Assembly (NCBI GenBank): GCA_963747375.1 | Contig: CAVVFL010000002.1 | Span: 124,001 to 188,000, forward strand | DNA length: 64,000 bases | Direction: 5' to 3' | DNA from: Sva-07 sp963747375 | Lineage (GTDB): Bacteria > Actinomycetota > Acidimicrobiia > Acidimicrobiales > Ilumatobacteraceae | Shown: positions 25,594 to 37,298 of the stretch, piece after piece | How the letters are laid out: each line of letters begins with the position of its first letter | Position numbering within the stretch: position 1 is the stretch's first letter | Program-made: the position numbers and the translations under genes | The notes under the pieces: generated by a model | Seen by the model: the letters and a program-made list of their open reading frames with translations, nothing else | The model's database searches: none | Told to the model about the DNA's origin: nothing

Positions 25594-28273
25594 TTGAGCG
25601 ACGATCTCCATGGATCCGATGGCGATGCCGACGGCAGGGCCCAGGAGGACTTCGGCACGTGGTTCGACCGCGAGTTCGAACCCCCGGGCGTGCAGCAGTC
25701 ACCGGGGTCGGTGATCGTCGACGCTCCACCCGATGACGCTGGCGACGTCGGCGACTCGGCGACCGAATCGGAGGAAGGGCAGACTGCCGGCCTCGGGTCG
25801 AGGGTCGTGCGGCGCGTGTTCCGGCGACCCGTCGCCTGGTGGACCCGACCCTGGAGCCCGCAGCGCGTCGTCCAGGTGCTCGTCACCTCAGCCATCCTCG
25901 TCACCACCACCGTGGTCGTGATGATGGTGGTGCACCTGAACCCGTTGTCGCCCAGCAGCGACCTCGTGTTCGACCGCACCACCCCGACGGGCGGCGACAT
26001 GGGCGCCCACGTGTGGGCGCCGGCCTATCTCCGCGACACGCTGCTGTCGCACTTCCAACTGTCCGGTTGGACCATGGACTGGTACGGCGGTCTGCCGATC
26101 TACCGCTTCTACATGGTGATCCCGGCGCTGGCGATCGTGGCCCTCGACGTGATCCTGCCCTACGGCGTCGCATTCAAGCTGGTCGCAGTGTCGGGCCTGG
26201 TCCTGTTCCCCTTGGCCTGCTGGGCGTTCGGACGCCTCGCCAACTTCCGACACCCGATTCCGGAACTGTTCGCCGTCGCGTCGTTGTGTTTCCTGCTCGA
26301 CGAGAGCTATTCGATCTACGGCGGCAACGTGAAGTCGACGATGGCCGGCGAGTATTCCTTCTCGATCGCGCTCACCTTGGCCGTGCTCGGCCTGGGACTG
26401 CTCGCGCACGGTCTGCGAACCGGACGGTTCCGGGTGTGGGCTGCAGTGGTGCTGTCGCTTGCCGCGGTCTCGCACGGGATCGTGCTGATCTTCGTGGCGG
26501 TGAGTGCGACGATCCTGTGCCTCGTCTGGATCGACCGCCGTCGGCTCGTCTACGCGCTGACGACCGGGCTGACCGTGCTGCTGTTGTCGGCGTGGTGGGT
26601 CGGTCCATTCCTGTTCGGCCACGAATACATGACCGACATGAAGTACGGGTTCCGGCCCGAGGGCGCGGCCGACTCGTTCTGGGACATGTTCTTCCCGCTC
26701 GCCGCGCCACTCGACTTCATCATCACGGCGCTCGCGATCATCGGGTTCGTCGCCATGATCCTGCGACGCAATCTGACGGGTACGGCGCTCGGGCTGATCA
26801 GCCTGGCGTTCGTGGGGTTGGTGTACGTGACCCGTGACAGCCTGCCGGGGATCGGATTGCTGTGGAATCCGCGCCTCCTGCCGTTCGTCTACCTGACCCG
26901 GTACCTCCTGATGGTGATCGGAGCACTCGAACTCATCGCGTGGTTGGTCAACGCGGCAAAGGACCGACGGGCGTCGACCGAGCTGTCGGCCTACGAGGGT
27001 GCGGTCGCTGCCGGCGTGATCACCCTGTCGTGCCTGCTCGTGTTCGGCTGGATGTACGAGACGCTGCCATTCGACGGCCGCGCGGCCAAGGGCGACAGCT
27101 CGGTGTACGCGTGGGGACCGTTGCGCAAGGGTCCCGAGTCGGGCCGGGCGGTGGCCGACGGGTGGACCCGCTACAACATGCTCGGCTACGAGGGACGACC
27201 GAAGTACCCCGAGTACAACGAGCTCGTCACGACGATGGGTCGGATCGGCGAGGAGAACGGTTGCGGTCGAGCGTTGTGGGAGAACAACGGCGACAACGGT
27301 GAGTACGGCACCACGATGGCCCTGATGCTGCTTCCGCACTGGACCGACGGCTGCATCGCGTCGATGGAGGGCCTCTTCTTCGAGGCGTCGGGCACCACGC
27401 CGTACCACTTCCTGACGGCGGCGGCGATGTCGGAGAGTTCCTCGAATCCCGTGCGCCAGCTGCGGTACGTCAACAACGACGGAGCGGTCGGGGTGCAGCA
27501 CATGCACGACCTGGGTGTGCAGTACCTCATGGTGCGCACCGACAAGGCCAAGGCGCGAGGCGCGGGCGCAGGACGACCTCGAGCTGATCACGACCTCCGG
27601 GCCGTGGGAGATCTTCGAACTCCGCAACGCGAGCATCGTCGAACCGCTGACGGTGCAGCCGGTGGTCGTCGAGGAACGCAGCGGGGACCAGCGCGAGCGC
27701 AACCTGGAGGTCGGAACGAGCTGGTTCCAGCGCCAGGAGGACTGGGCAGCGGTTCCGGCCGACGACGGCCCGGCCGAGTGGCAGCGCATTCCGGTCGAGG
27801 TCGACATGGCAGCACGTGTCGGCGAGCCCGGCGACCGGAATCGCAACGTCGACTACGTCGTGCCCGCGGAACCGATCGTGCCCGTAGCGCTCGACCCGGT
27901 CGTCGTGAGCAATGTCGACGTCGACGAACAATCGGTCAGTTTCGAGGTCGACCAGATCGGTGTTCCCGTCCTCGTGCGGGTGAGTTACTTCCCGACGTGG
28001 AAGGTCGAGGGCGCCGACGGGCCGTATCGGGTCGCACCGAACTTCATGGTCGTGGTGCCGACCGCCAACCAGGTCACGTTGACCTACTCCAAGACGCCGC
28101 TCGACTGGTTCTTCTACGGTCTGACGTTCATCGGCATCGCTCTCTGCTTCTACTGGCGGCGCCGCGGGGACGTCCACTACGACGGCGATCGCCCTTCGTG
28201 GGGTCGTCCCGCAGCCGTGGCTGCGGCCGAGCCCGAGGTCCGGTCGGCCGTGGGTTCGGGATCCGACCTGTAA
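25594..28273 (+). CDS. Large polytopic membrane protein, GT-C-like (one frameshift)
   Basis: About 892 residues. A hydrophilic N terminus is followed by a long membrane region (about 90-500) with a first outside loop TPTGGDMGAHVWAPAYLRD containing acidic residues, then an extracytoplasmic C-terminal domain and a final helix near DWFFYGLTFIGIALCFYW. The closing SYFPTWKVEGADGPYRVAPN resembles the end of YfhO-type and other lipid-linked-sugar glycosyltransferases of the GT-C fold. Function as a glycosyltransferase is inference. TTG 25594 is the most plausible start since no ATG or in-frame GTG gives a better one. An extra base near 27554 breaks the frame; the second part continues AQDDLELITTSGPWEIFEL to the stop at 28273. 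Confidence 0.7.
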
Positions 28274-28285
28274 CCTCATTGCTCC

Positions 28286-29662
28286 ATGTCTGTCCTCGAC
28301 CAGATCGTCAAGGCCTACGACATCCGAGGAACCGTTCCCGACCAGCTCGATGCTGAGGTCGCGTACGCACTCGGTGTCGGGTTCGCCTCATTCGCCACCT
28401 CCGCCGAGGTGGTGATCGCCCGCGACATGCGGCCGTCCGGGCCCGAACTCGTCGAGGCCTTCGCTCGGGGAGTGATGGAGCAGGGCGTCGACGTGATCGA
28501 CATCGGTCTCGCGTCGACCGACCTCATGTACTACGTCTCGGGTGTCCTCGACATCCCCGGCGCCATGTTCACTGCGTCGCACAATCCGGCGGGCTACAAC
28601 GGCGTCAAGCTGTGTCTCGCAGGCGCCCGACCGATCGGCGTCGACACCGGCCTCGCCGACGTGCAGGCGGTCGCCGAACGCGTGCTCGACGGCCACCGCC
28701 CCGCTCGCGCGGCATCCGTCGGTCGACGCACCGAACGAGATTTCCTCGACGCCTTCGCCGATCACGTCGTGAGCTTCATCGACCCGGCCGACATCGGCGC
28801 CATGAAGGTTGTCGCCGACACTGCCAACGGCATGGGCGGACTCGTGGTCCCTGCCGTGTTCGAGCGACTGCCCCGCGTCGAGTTGGAGGTCATGTACGCC
28901 GAACTCGACGGGACGTTCCCGAACCACCCGGCCGATCCACTCCAGCCCGCCAATCAGCGTGACCTGCGCGCCCGGGTCGTCTCCGGCGGCTTCGACCTCG
29001 GCCTCGCCTTCGATGGTGACGCCGACCGCGTGTTCGTCGTCGACGAGACCGGCAGTGGACTGAGCGGCTCGACCACGACGGCGCTGCTCGCAGCGTCGAC
29101 GCTGCGCCAGCATCCCGGCGCGACGATCCTGCACAATCTGATCTGTTCGAGGGCGGTCCCCGAAGTGGTGACCGAACTCGGCGGCATCCCGGTGCGGACC
29201 AAGGTCGGGCACTCGTTCATCAAGCAGGTGATGGCCGAGACCGGCGCCGAATTCGGCGGCGAGCACTCGGCGCATTACTACTTCGCCCGGAACTTCAACG
29301 CCGACAGCGGACTGATCGCATCCATGATGGTGATGGCCGAGGTCGGACGATCGGGTCAGGCACTGTCGATCGTGCGCAAGCCGTACGAGCGATATGCGGC
29401 GAGTGGCGAGATCAACACCGAGGTGACCGATGCGCAGGCGGTCATCGAGCGCATCAGCGCGCTCTACGACTCGAGTCCTCAGGATCGTCTCGACGGGCTC
29501 ACCGTCGACTGCGGCTCGTGGTGGTTCAACCTGCGGCCGTCGAACACCGAACCGCTCCTTCGGCTCAATCTCGAAGCCGACAATCGCGGCGCCTGCGACG
29601 ACGGCGTCAGCACCATCCTGGGTCAGATCACCAGCCTCGCCCACATCACCGACTCGAACTGA
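28286..29662 (+). CDS. manB: Phosphomannomutase/phosphoglucomutase
   Basis: Interconverts mannose-6-phosphate and mannose-1-phosphate (and often the glucose equivalents), feeding GDP-mannose. 458 residues of the alpha-D-phosphohexomutase family: active-site phosphoserine loop TASHNP (96-101, Ser 98), metal-binding FDGDADR (242-248), sugar-binding GEHSAHYYF (325-333), and phosphate-binding RPSNTEPLLRL near the C terminus. All four loops are complete. It starts 12 bases after the preceding stop and is followed 14 bases later by the Trm112-like gene, so one transcript is likely. It is the obvious supplier of mannose-1-phosphate for the sugar locus 13-18 kb upstream. Confidence 0.95.
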   Translation: MSVLDQIVKAYDIRGTVPDQLDAEVAYALGVGFASFATSAEVVIARDMRPSGPELVEAFARGVMEQGVDVIDIGLASTDLMYYVSGVLDIPGAMFTASHNPAGYNGVKLCLAGARPIGVDTGLADVQAVAERVLDGHRPARAASVGRRTERDFLDAFADHVVSFIDPADIGAMKVVADTANGMGGLVVPAVFERLPRVELEVMYAELDGTFPNHPADPLQPANQRDLRARVVSGGFDLGLAFDGDADRVFVVDETGSGLSGSTTTALLAASTLRQHPGATILHNLICSRAVPEVVTELGGIPVRTKVGHSFIKQVMAETGAEFGGEHSAHYYFARNFNADSGLIASMMVMAEVGRSGQALSIVRKPYERYAASGEINTEVTDAQAVIERISALYDSSPQDRLDGLTVDCGSWWFNLRPSNTEPLLRLNLEADNRGACDDGVSTILGQITSLAHITDSN

Positions 29663-29676
29663 ACGGAGACATCACC

Positions 29677-29929
29677 ATGGCACTCGATCCGGCACTGCTC
29701 GAGATCCTCGCCTGCCCCGAGGACAAGGGGCCGCTCTACTACCTCGAGGGTGAGGAGTTGCTCTACAACCCGCGTCTGCGTCGTCGATACGACGTCCGTG
29801 ACGGCATTCCCGTGATGTTGATCGCCGAATCGACGACGGTCGACGACACCGAACACCGAGCGCGTGATGGCTGTGGTCGAGTCGTCCGGGCTGCAGATGA
29901 CCTTCGACCCCGACTCAAGTGTGAACTAG
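29677..29929 (+). CDS. Trm112-like small protein (one frameshift)
   Basis: 83 residues after correction. MALDPALLEILACPEDKGPL is followed by YNPRLRRRYDVRDGIPVML, the signature of the Trm112/YcaR family. Members act as small activators of methyltransferases or as putative zinc proteins. Here only one Cys is visible in the N-terminal segment, so metal binding is doubtful. An extra C near 29856 moves the frame; removing it gives HERVMAVVESSGLQMTFDPD and a stop at 29929. A Trm112-like gene directly after manB is, from memory, also the streptomycete arrangement. Confidence 0.8.
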
Positions 29930-30022
29930 AATCTGTCGATCACATGTGTACGGTCAGTCGTTCCGCAGCGATGGCCATGCCGTGACCTGGTTGCGACGGG
30001 CGGCAGGAAGGTGACAGTTCGG

Positions 30023-31432
30023 ATGATGAACCCGAAGAAATGGATCCCCCGCATCCTCGTGGTCGGCGCGCTCGGCGCGCTCGCAGCCGGAGCCATCCCG
30101 CCCAGCGGCTCGAGCCCGTCGACGGTCCTCGCTGCAGACCCCACGCTCGGTGCCGGTGGCGAGTTCCACCCGTTGCCGCCCGCCCGAATCTTCGACACGC
30201 GTACTGGTGTCAACGACACCGTGCCGCTCGGAGCGAAGCCGACGAGCAACGGTGGTTCCTCCTTCAATGTCAGCATCCTCGGGCTGGGGGGAGTCCCCGC
30301 CGAGGCGAGCAGTGTGCTCGCCGTCGTGGCGAACGTCACCGTCGTCGGATCCGGTGCCCCCGGCTACCTCTCGATCCGCCCGGCCGGTTCCGCGCCGAGT
30401 GAATCGTCGCTGGTGAACTTCAACGCGGCCGAGGCCGTTCCCAACCTCGCTGTCATCGGTGTCGGCACGGGGGGACAGGCGACCGTGACGCTCACGACAC
30501 CCAGCGCCTCGAGTTCGGCGCACGTTCTCGTCGACGTGTTCGGCTGGATCTCCACGTCCAGCTACTCCGACGCGGCAGACTCCGGAGCGCGATTCGTACC
30601 CGTGGGTCCGTCGCGCTTTCTCGACACGCGCTCGACACCGGTGCCTGCCGGCTGGCCGAGCGGACGGTCGATCGGCACGTTCGAGCAGTTGACGCTTCCC
30701 ATCAGGGGTGCCAACGGCATCCCGAACTCACCGACCATCACCGGCGTGATGGTGAACGTGACGGCCGCCAACAACGCGCCCGGAAGCGTTCCCACGTTCC
30801 TCGCCGTGACCCCCGAGACGACTCCGGCGGGTGCGGAACCGGCCACGTCGGTGACCAACGTCGCCGTCGGTCAAGTCAAGGCGAACATGGCGGTCGTTCC
30901 CGTCGGAGCCGACGGTGCGATCCGGATCTTCAATCGTTCCGGCGCGACGCACGTGATCGTCGACGTGCTGGGCTACCTGCAGAGCGGTGTCGACGCGTCG
31001 ACCCGCGCCGGGCGGGTCATCCCGCTCGATGCCCCGTTCCGTGCGTTCGACACCCGCCAGCCGGCGTTCGGCAGTCAGCCACTCGGCTTCGGCACCAAGG
31101 AGCCGTGGAGCTTCGACGCGTTCGCGAAGTCCGTGACGCTCGACGGTGTCGCGATCGGCAACCAGTCAGCCCTCATCGGCAACCTCACCGGCACCGGACT
31201 GACGCCGCTGGTGGCGGGCCAACCCGTGACCACCTACATGACGGTGTATCCGGGCGACGGTGCCCCTCCGAACAGCTCGAACATCAACATCACCCCCGGA
31301 CGGTCGGTGCCGAACATGTCACTGCTGCGCTACGGCGCGGTCGGCGACGATCAGTACACGATCTCGGCGTTCAACTACGACGGCAACGTGCACTACCTGC
31401 TCGACGTGTACGCCGTCGTTCTCGCCGACTGA
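30023..31432 (+). CDS. Exported protein of three FDTR-type beta-rich repeats
   Basis: About 469 residues, no named family. A signal peptide (IPRILVVGALGALAAGAIPP) is followed by three repeats of about 130 residues. Counted from GTG 30011 they span about 52-180, 195-323 and 336-470. Each opens with P-x-R-x-F/L-D-T-R (PPARIFDTR, GPSRFLDTR, APFRAFDTR), has a middle V/N-x-T strand followed by a Y/F-L/M strand, and closes with a hydrophobic strand (VLVDVFGWI, VIVDVLGYL, YLLDVYAVV). The repeats are diverged, so the triplication is old. It is likely a secreted or surface beta-propeller or lectin-like protein; the ligand is unknown. ATG 30023 is chosen for its spacing from ggaagg. Confidence 0.8.
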   Translation: MMNPKKWIPRILVVGALGALAAGAIPPSGSSPSTVLAADPTLGAGGEFHPLPPARIFDTRTGVNDTVPLGAKPTSNGGSSFNVSILGLGGVPAEASSVLAVVANVTVVGSGAPGYLSIRPAGSAPSESSLVNFNAAEAVPNLAVIGVGTGGQATVTLTTPSASSSAHVLVDVFGWISTSSYSDAADSGARFVPVGPSRFLDTRSTPVPAGWPSGRSIGTFEQLTLPIRGANGIPNSPTITGVMVNVTAANNAPGSVPTFLAVTPETTPAGAEPATSVTNVAVGQVKANMAVVPVGADGAIRIFNRSGATHVIVDVLGYLQSGVDASTRAGRVIPLDAPFRAFDTRQPAFGSQPLGFGTKEPWSFDAFAKSVTLDGVAIGNQSALIGNLTGTGLTPLVAGQPVTTYMTVYPGDGAPPNSSNINITPGRSVPNMSLLRYGAVGDDQYTISAFNYDGNVHYLLDVYAVVLAD

Positions 31433-31540
31433 GGCGAATCGGGCCCGATAGGCTGATCACACCGAATCGCCGGGCTGATTCGATCGGTGCCTGAAGGCCC
31501 CTGCCCGGTTCGTACATTCCCGAACCACGGAGGCTTTCCC

Positions 31541-33026
<1,486 letters not shown>

Positions 33027-33110
33027 GGCCGATGGGTTCGAACTTCCCCTCGCGCCATGCCTAGTGTGACGCCTGCCACGTGAGTGAACAGGCCGACGAA
33101 AAGGGGAAAC

Positions 33111-34235
33111 ATGGAGAGCGAGATCCGAGTCGGGCGAACGCCTGGACGTCGGGAGGTCGAGGGCGAGCCACTCCTCGTCGTCGATGATCTGCGGACACAG
33201 TTCGCCGTCGCCGCCGGCTCGGTGAGAGCCGTCGACGGGGTGTCGTTCGAGTTGTACCGAGGGCGCACGCTCGGCGTGGTCGGCGAATCGGGTTCGGGCA
33301 AGACGGTGTTGTCGCGCTCGATCATGGGTCTCAACACCTCTGCCAATGCCACGACCACCGGATCGGTGCTGTACGCCGGCGACGAGATGATCGGCAAGTC
33401 GGCCAAGGCGAAGAAGGTCCTCTGGGGCGCCGAGATGGCGATGGTCTTCCAGGATCCGATGACGTCGCTGAACCCGGTCGTCACGATCGGTCGTCAGCTG
33501 ACCGAACACGTCCGGTACCACCTCGACATGGGCAGGAAGGAGGCCAACGAGGTCGCCGTCGCCCTGCTGCAGTCGGTGCACATCCCCGAGGCCGAGAAGC
33601 GTCTCGACAACTATCCGCATCAGATGTCGGGCGGCATGCGTCAGCGCGTCTGCATCGCCATCGCGCTGGCGTGTGGTCCTCGCATGCTGTTCGCGGACGA
33701 ACCGACCACGGCGCTCGACGTGACGGTGCAGCACCAGATCCTCAATCTGCTCGCCGAGCAGCAACGCGACCGTGCGATGGCGATGATCCTGGTGACCCAC
33801 GATCTGGGCGTCGTCGCCGGCCGTACCGACGAGATCATGGTCATGTACGCGGGCAAGGCCGTCGAGAAGGCGCCGACACACGAACTGTTCGCTCATCTAC
33901 GCCATCCGTACACCCAGGGTCTGCTGTGGTCGATCCCCAAGATCACGCAGGCGAAGCACACCCGCCTGATCGCCATTCCCGGCCGACCGCCGAATCTCAT
34001 CACCCCGCCACCAGGATGCAAGTTCGCTCCTCGCTGCGCGTACGCACAGGACATCTGCCGTCAAGAGGAGCCCACGTTGCGTTCGATCGATTCGCCCGAC
34101 CATGTCTTTGCGTGCCACTTCCCGGTGGGCACGCCCGAGGGCCAGGCTGCGTTCGACGCCAACATCGCGTCGGAGTACCCGCCGGCGCTCGCGGCGATCG
34201 GCAAGCTGCGCGCGACCGAGGAGCTGTCGGTCTGA
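33111..34235 (+). CDS. Peptide/nickel ABC transporter ATP-binding protein (DppD/OppD type)
   Basis: First ATPase of a dipeptide/oligopeptide importer. 374 residues: Walker A GESGSGKT, Q-loop FQDPMTSLNPV, signature MSGGMRQRVCIAIALA, Walker B MLFADEPTTALDV, switch His in VTHDLG, and the oligopeptide-family C-terminal Cys cluster around PPGCKFAPRCAYAQDIC. Start at ATG 33111 follows aaaaggggaaac, a strong ribosome-binding site. It overlaps the partner ATPase gene by one base (TGATG). Together with the binding protein and permeases at 35471-39270 it forms a complete importer. The substrate (peptide, nickel, opine or other) cannot be told from sequence. Confidence 0.92.
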   Translation: MESEIRVGRTPGRREVEGEPLLVVDDLRTQFAVAAGSVRAVDGVSFELYRGRTLGVVGESGSGKTVLSRSIMGLNTSANATTTGSVLYAGDEMIGKSAKAKKVLWGAEMAMVFQDPMTSLNPVVTIGRQLTEHVRYHLDMGRKEANEVAVALLQSVHIPEAEKRLDNYPHQMSGGMRQRVCIAIALACGPRMLFADEPTTALDVTVQHQILNLLAEQQRDRAMAMILVTHDLGVVAGRTDEIMVMYAGKAVEKAPTHELFAHLRHPYTQGLLWSIPKITQAKHTRLIAIPGRPPNLITPPPGCKFAPRCAYAQDICRQEEPTLRSIDSPDHVFACHFPVGTPEGQAAFDANIASEYPPALAAIGKLRATEELSV

Positions 34236-35317
34236 TGGCTGGATCAGGATCAGCGCACCTGCGCCCCGCCGACGAGGTGCTCCTGCAGGTCAACGACCTC
34301 GTCGTCGAGTTCCATGCCGGGCGGAAGCGGACCGTCAAGGCGGTCAGCGGGATCAGTTTCGACGTGGCGCGTGGCGAGACACTCGGGCTCGTCGGCGAAT
34401 CGGGTTGTGGAAAGTCCACGACGGGCAAGGCGATCCTGCAGTTGCCTCGGCCGACCGGCGGCACGGTGCTGCTCGACGGTGAGGACCTCGTCGCGCTCGA
34501 CCACGAGTCGATGCGGACCCGTCGAACGAGACTGCAGATGATCTTCCAGGACCCGATCTCGTCGCTGAACCCGCGCCGCATGGTGGGCGAAGTGGTCGCC
34601 GAGCCGCTCAACGTGTGGGGCCCGAAGAGCAAAGACGAGCAGTGGAACATCGTGGCGCGAATCCTCGATCAGGTCGGCATCGATCCCGGACCGGCGAGGT
34701 ACAAGCGACCGCACGAGTTCTCCGGGGGGCAGTGTCAGCGCATCTCGATCGCTCGCGCGCTGGTGACCGGACCCGAACTGATCATCTGCGACGAGCCGGT
34801 GTCGGCGTTGGACGTGTCGATCCAGGCCCAGATCCTGAACCTGCTCGAGGATCTCAAGGCCGAGTACGGGCTGACGCTCGTGTTCATCGCGCACGATCTC
34901 GCCGTGGTCAAGAACATCAGCGACCGGGTGGCGGTGATGTACCTCGGCAAGATGTGCGAGATCTCCGAGGCCGACGAACTGTACGCGAACCCCGCGCATC
35001 CCTACACGGAGCTGTTGCTCGGTTCGAGTCCGGTGCCCGATCCGACGATCGACGTCGCCGACATCCGGGTGATCGAAGGGGAGTTGCCGTCGCCGTTGGC
35101 GCCGCCGTCGGGGTGCCGGTTCCGTACGAGGTGCCCGCTCGCCGACGCGGTGTGTGCAGCCGAGGAACCGCTCATGCGACGTGTCGGCGAGGACCACTTC
35201 GTGGCCTGTCACCATCCACTCGTCGAGCCGTGGAGTGACGACGCGGCCGCTGCGATCCCGGTGTCGATGCGGGCGAATCCAGCGGCCGAATCAGCCGGTG
35301 ACGCTCCGACTGTGTGA
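34235..35317 (+). CDS. Peptide ABC transporter ATP-binding protein (DppF/OppF type)
   Basis: Second ATPase of the importer, 360 residues. Walker A GESGCGKST, Q-loop FQDPISSLNPRRM, signature FSGGQCQRISIARALV, Walker B LIICDEPVSALDV, His-switch IAHDL, and the C-terminal PSGCRFRTRCPLADAVC. The signature has Cys after GGQ where Arg is more usual in many ABC proteins, a variant seen among OppF-type ATPases. Its stop falls inside a 12-base palindrome. The binding-protein gene follows after 153 bases of non-coding sequence. Confidence 0.92.
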   Translation: MAGSGSAHLRPADEVLLQVNDLVVEFHAGRKRTVKAVSGISFDVARGETLGLVGESGCGKSTTGKAILQLPRPTGGTVLLDGEDLVALDHESMRTRRTRLQMIFQDPISSLNPRRMVGEVVAEPLNVWGPKSKDEQWNIVARILDQVGIDPGPARYKRPHEFSGGQCQRISIARALVTGPELIICDEPVSALDVSIQAQILNLLEDLKAEYGLTLVFIAHDLAVVKNISDRVAVMYLGKMCEISEADELYANPAHPYTELLLGSSPVPDPTIDVADIRVIEGELPSPLAPPSGCRFRTRCPLADAVCAAEEPLMRRVGEDHFVACHHPLVEPWSDDAAAAIPVSMRANPAAESAGDAPTV

Positions 35318-35326
35318 CGTACGTCA
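35315..35326. promoter_or_regulatory. Perfect 12-base palindrome at the end of the second ATPase gene
   Basis: tgacgtacgtca is fully self-complementary and overlaps the stop codon of the ATPase gene. It begins the 153-base gap (35318-35470) before the binding-protein gene, where a separate promoter for that highly expressed subunit is common. It could be an operator, but 12 bases of palindrome alone are weak evidence. The rest of the gap is otherwise featureless apart from a possible ribosome-binding site (gatggggga) before 35471. Confidence 0.35.
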
Positions 35327-35470
35327 TGTGTGCTAGACAATCGACAATCCCGCCCGACAGGAGTCGTTCGGACGGGAGGGGGCGTCGACGGGGTCTACAT
35401 CACGCCTCGGCGTCGGCATCGTGATCGACTCAGGAACCAACTACTGCAACATCCACAAGATGGGGGATAC

Positions 35471-37240
35471 ATGCGACAGCGACGAGTACTGACTGCACTC
35501 GCAATTCCATTGGCGTTCGCTCTCGTGGCGGCATCGTGCGGGAGCGACGACAGCTCCTCCGACAGCACGACGGCGCCCGATGGCACCGAGGCGACCACCG
35601 AGGCGACCGACGCTACCGACGCGACGCCGACCGAAACGGTGCCGGACACCGACACGACGGTGACCGAGCAGACCGAGACACCGGTGGTCGGTGGGTCGGT
35701 CACGATCGGTCTCGAGGCCGAGTCCACCGGCCTGCGGCCGTGGGAGGACAGCTGCTCGTCGCCGTGCTACGTGATCATGCGAGCCGATCTACGACACGCT
35801 GATGGAAGAGCAGGGGAGCGGCGGCTACGGCCCGTACCTCGCCGAGAGTCTCGAATCGAACGATGACCTCACCGTCTGGACGATGACGCTTCGTCCCGAC
35901 GTCACGTTCCACAACGGCACGCCGCTGACGGCGCAGACCATCGTCGACATGTTCCCGCTCCAGCAGGCCGGTGCCGCCGGATCGGCCGCCATCTCGGCGC
36001 AGAACCTGGTCGGGTGTGACCGCCCTCGACGACCTGACCGTGCAGTACACGCTCTCGCACCCGACGCGGCGTTCGCCGTCAGCGCTCGCCTCGGCGCCGA
36101 TCGGCATGCCATTCGATCCAGCGGCCGCAGCGGCCGACAGCTCCGGCTACAGCCTCAACCCGATCGGTACCGGACCGTTCGCGATCAAGTCACGTGACAT
36201 CGACAACGAGACCGTCGTCGAGAAGAATCCCGACTACTGGCGCACGGATGCCGATGGCGTCCAGTTGCCGTATCTCGATTCGGTGTCGTTCCGGCCGATC
36301 CCCGACGAGGGGACCCGTCTCGACGCACTGTTGTCGGGAACGACGACGGCGATGCAGACGCTGCGTCAGGGCACGATCCGTGACGCTCGCAACGCCGCAG
36401 GTGGCGACAGCATCAAGCTGATCGAGTTCCAGGGCAACAGCACCGGCGGTGGTATGTACAACACCGCCATTGCGCCGTTCGACGACGTCGCGCGTCCGCC
36501 AGGGCCTCACCAAGATGAACAACCAGGAGAACGTCATCGAGGCGCTCGGCGGCACCGGCATCTCGCAGCCGACCACCCAGTGGTTCTCCTCGGACAGCCC
36601 GTGGTGGACGCAGGAAGCGGCTGACGCGTACCTGACCTTCGACTTCGACGGTGGCAAGGCGTTGCTGCAGGAGTACATCGACGATCCGGCCCGTTCCGAC
36701 GGCAAGGCTCCCGGCGACAAGATCGACGTCGAGCTGTCGTGCCCGCCCGATCCGACCCTGATCGCCGCCATGCAGGTGATCGAGCAGGTGTGGACCGGAT
36801 CCGAGCAGGTCAACGTGACGTTGACCCAGTTCGACCAGGCCACCCACATCAACAACGCCGTCAGCGACACCCACAAGGCGCACTGCTGGCGTTGGGGCGC
36901 CCAGGGCGACCCGGCTGCCTGGGATCAACTCGTTCGTGGCCGACCCCGAGGTCAGCGTGGCGAACTTCCCGAACTTCGTCGATCCCGAGATGCAGCAGTG
37001 GGCCGCCGAGGCGAGCGCCACCGACGATTTCGAGACCCGCAAGGCGCTCTACGGGAAGATCATGACCCGGATCAACGAGCAGGCGATCCTGTGGTACTCC
37101 GGTGGCACGGCGACCGCTGATCGCCGTCGAGCCGAACATCCAGGGCATCAGCAACTGGACCCTGTCCGAGCGGTGAACTCGGTGTCGGCACCCCCAGTGC
37201 CGAGCCCCGCTGGCAAGAGGTGTTCGTCTCCGCCCAGTGA
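35471..37240 (+). pseudogene. Peptide ABC transporter substrate-binding lipoprotein, SBP family 5 (frame broken six or more times)
   Basis: The extracytoplasmic binding subunit of the importer. It opens with a lipoprotein signal (RVLTALAIPLAFALVAASC, lipobox VAASC) and a Ser/Thr/Asp-rich linker. Family 5 features then appear in rotating frames: WTMTLRPDVTFHNGTPLTAQ, NPIGTGPFAIKS, NETVVEKNPDYWRTDADG, LTKMNNQENVIEALGGTG, TFDFDGGKALLQEYIDD and RWQEVFVSAQ before the stop at 37240. One base too many near 35784, 36012, 36490, 36925, 37115 and 37164 explains every change, giving about 587 residues. A further lost/gained pair near 36065 and 36078 is possible. Adjacent importer genes are nearly intact. 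Confidence 0.85.
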
Positions 37241-37298
37241 TCGGGCCAGGGACAGACACTGACATCACGACGGACCCCGGAGAGCAGGAGCAACCATC

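Noticed and set aside
25594..28356. Plus-strand frame that continues to 28356, past the stop assigned to the membrane protein
   Set aside because: After about 27554 this frame turns into Arg-rich, motif-free sequence, while the neighbouring frame carries the conserved C-terminal domain and last helix up to 28273.
31433..31540. Possible S-adenosylhomocysteine riboswitch before ahcY
   Set aside because: The 108-base leader has some self-complementarity but I could not match it to the known aptamer consensus; only a good ribosome-binding site is supported.
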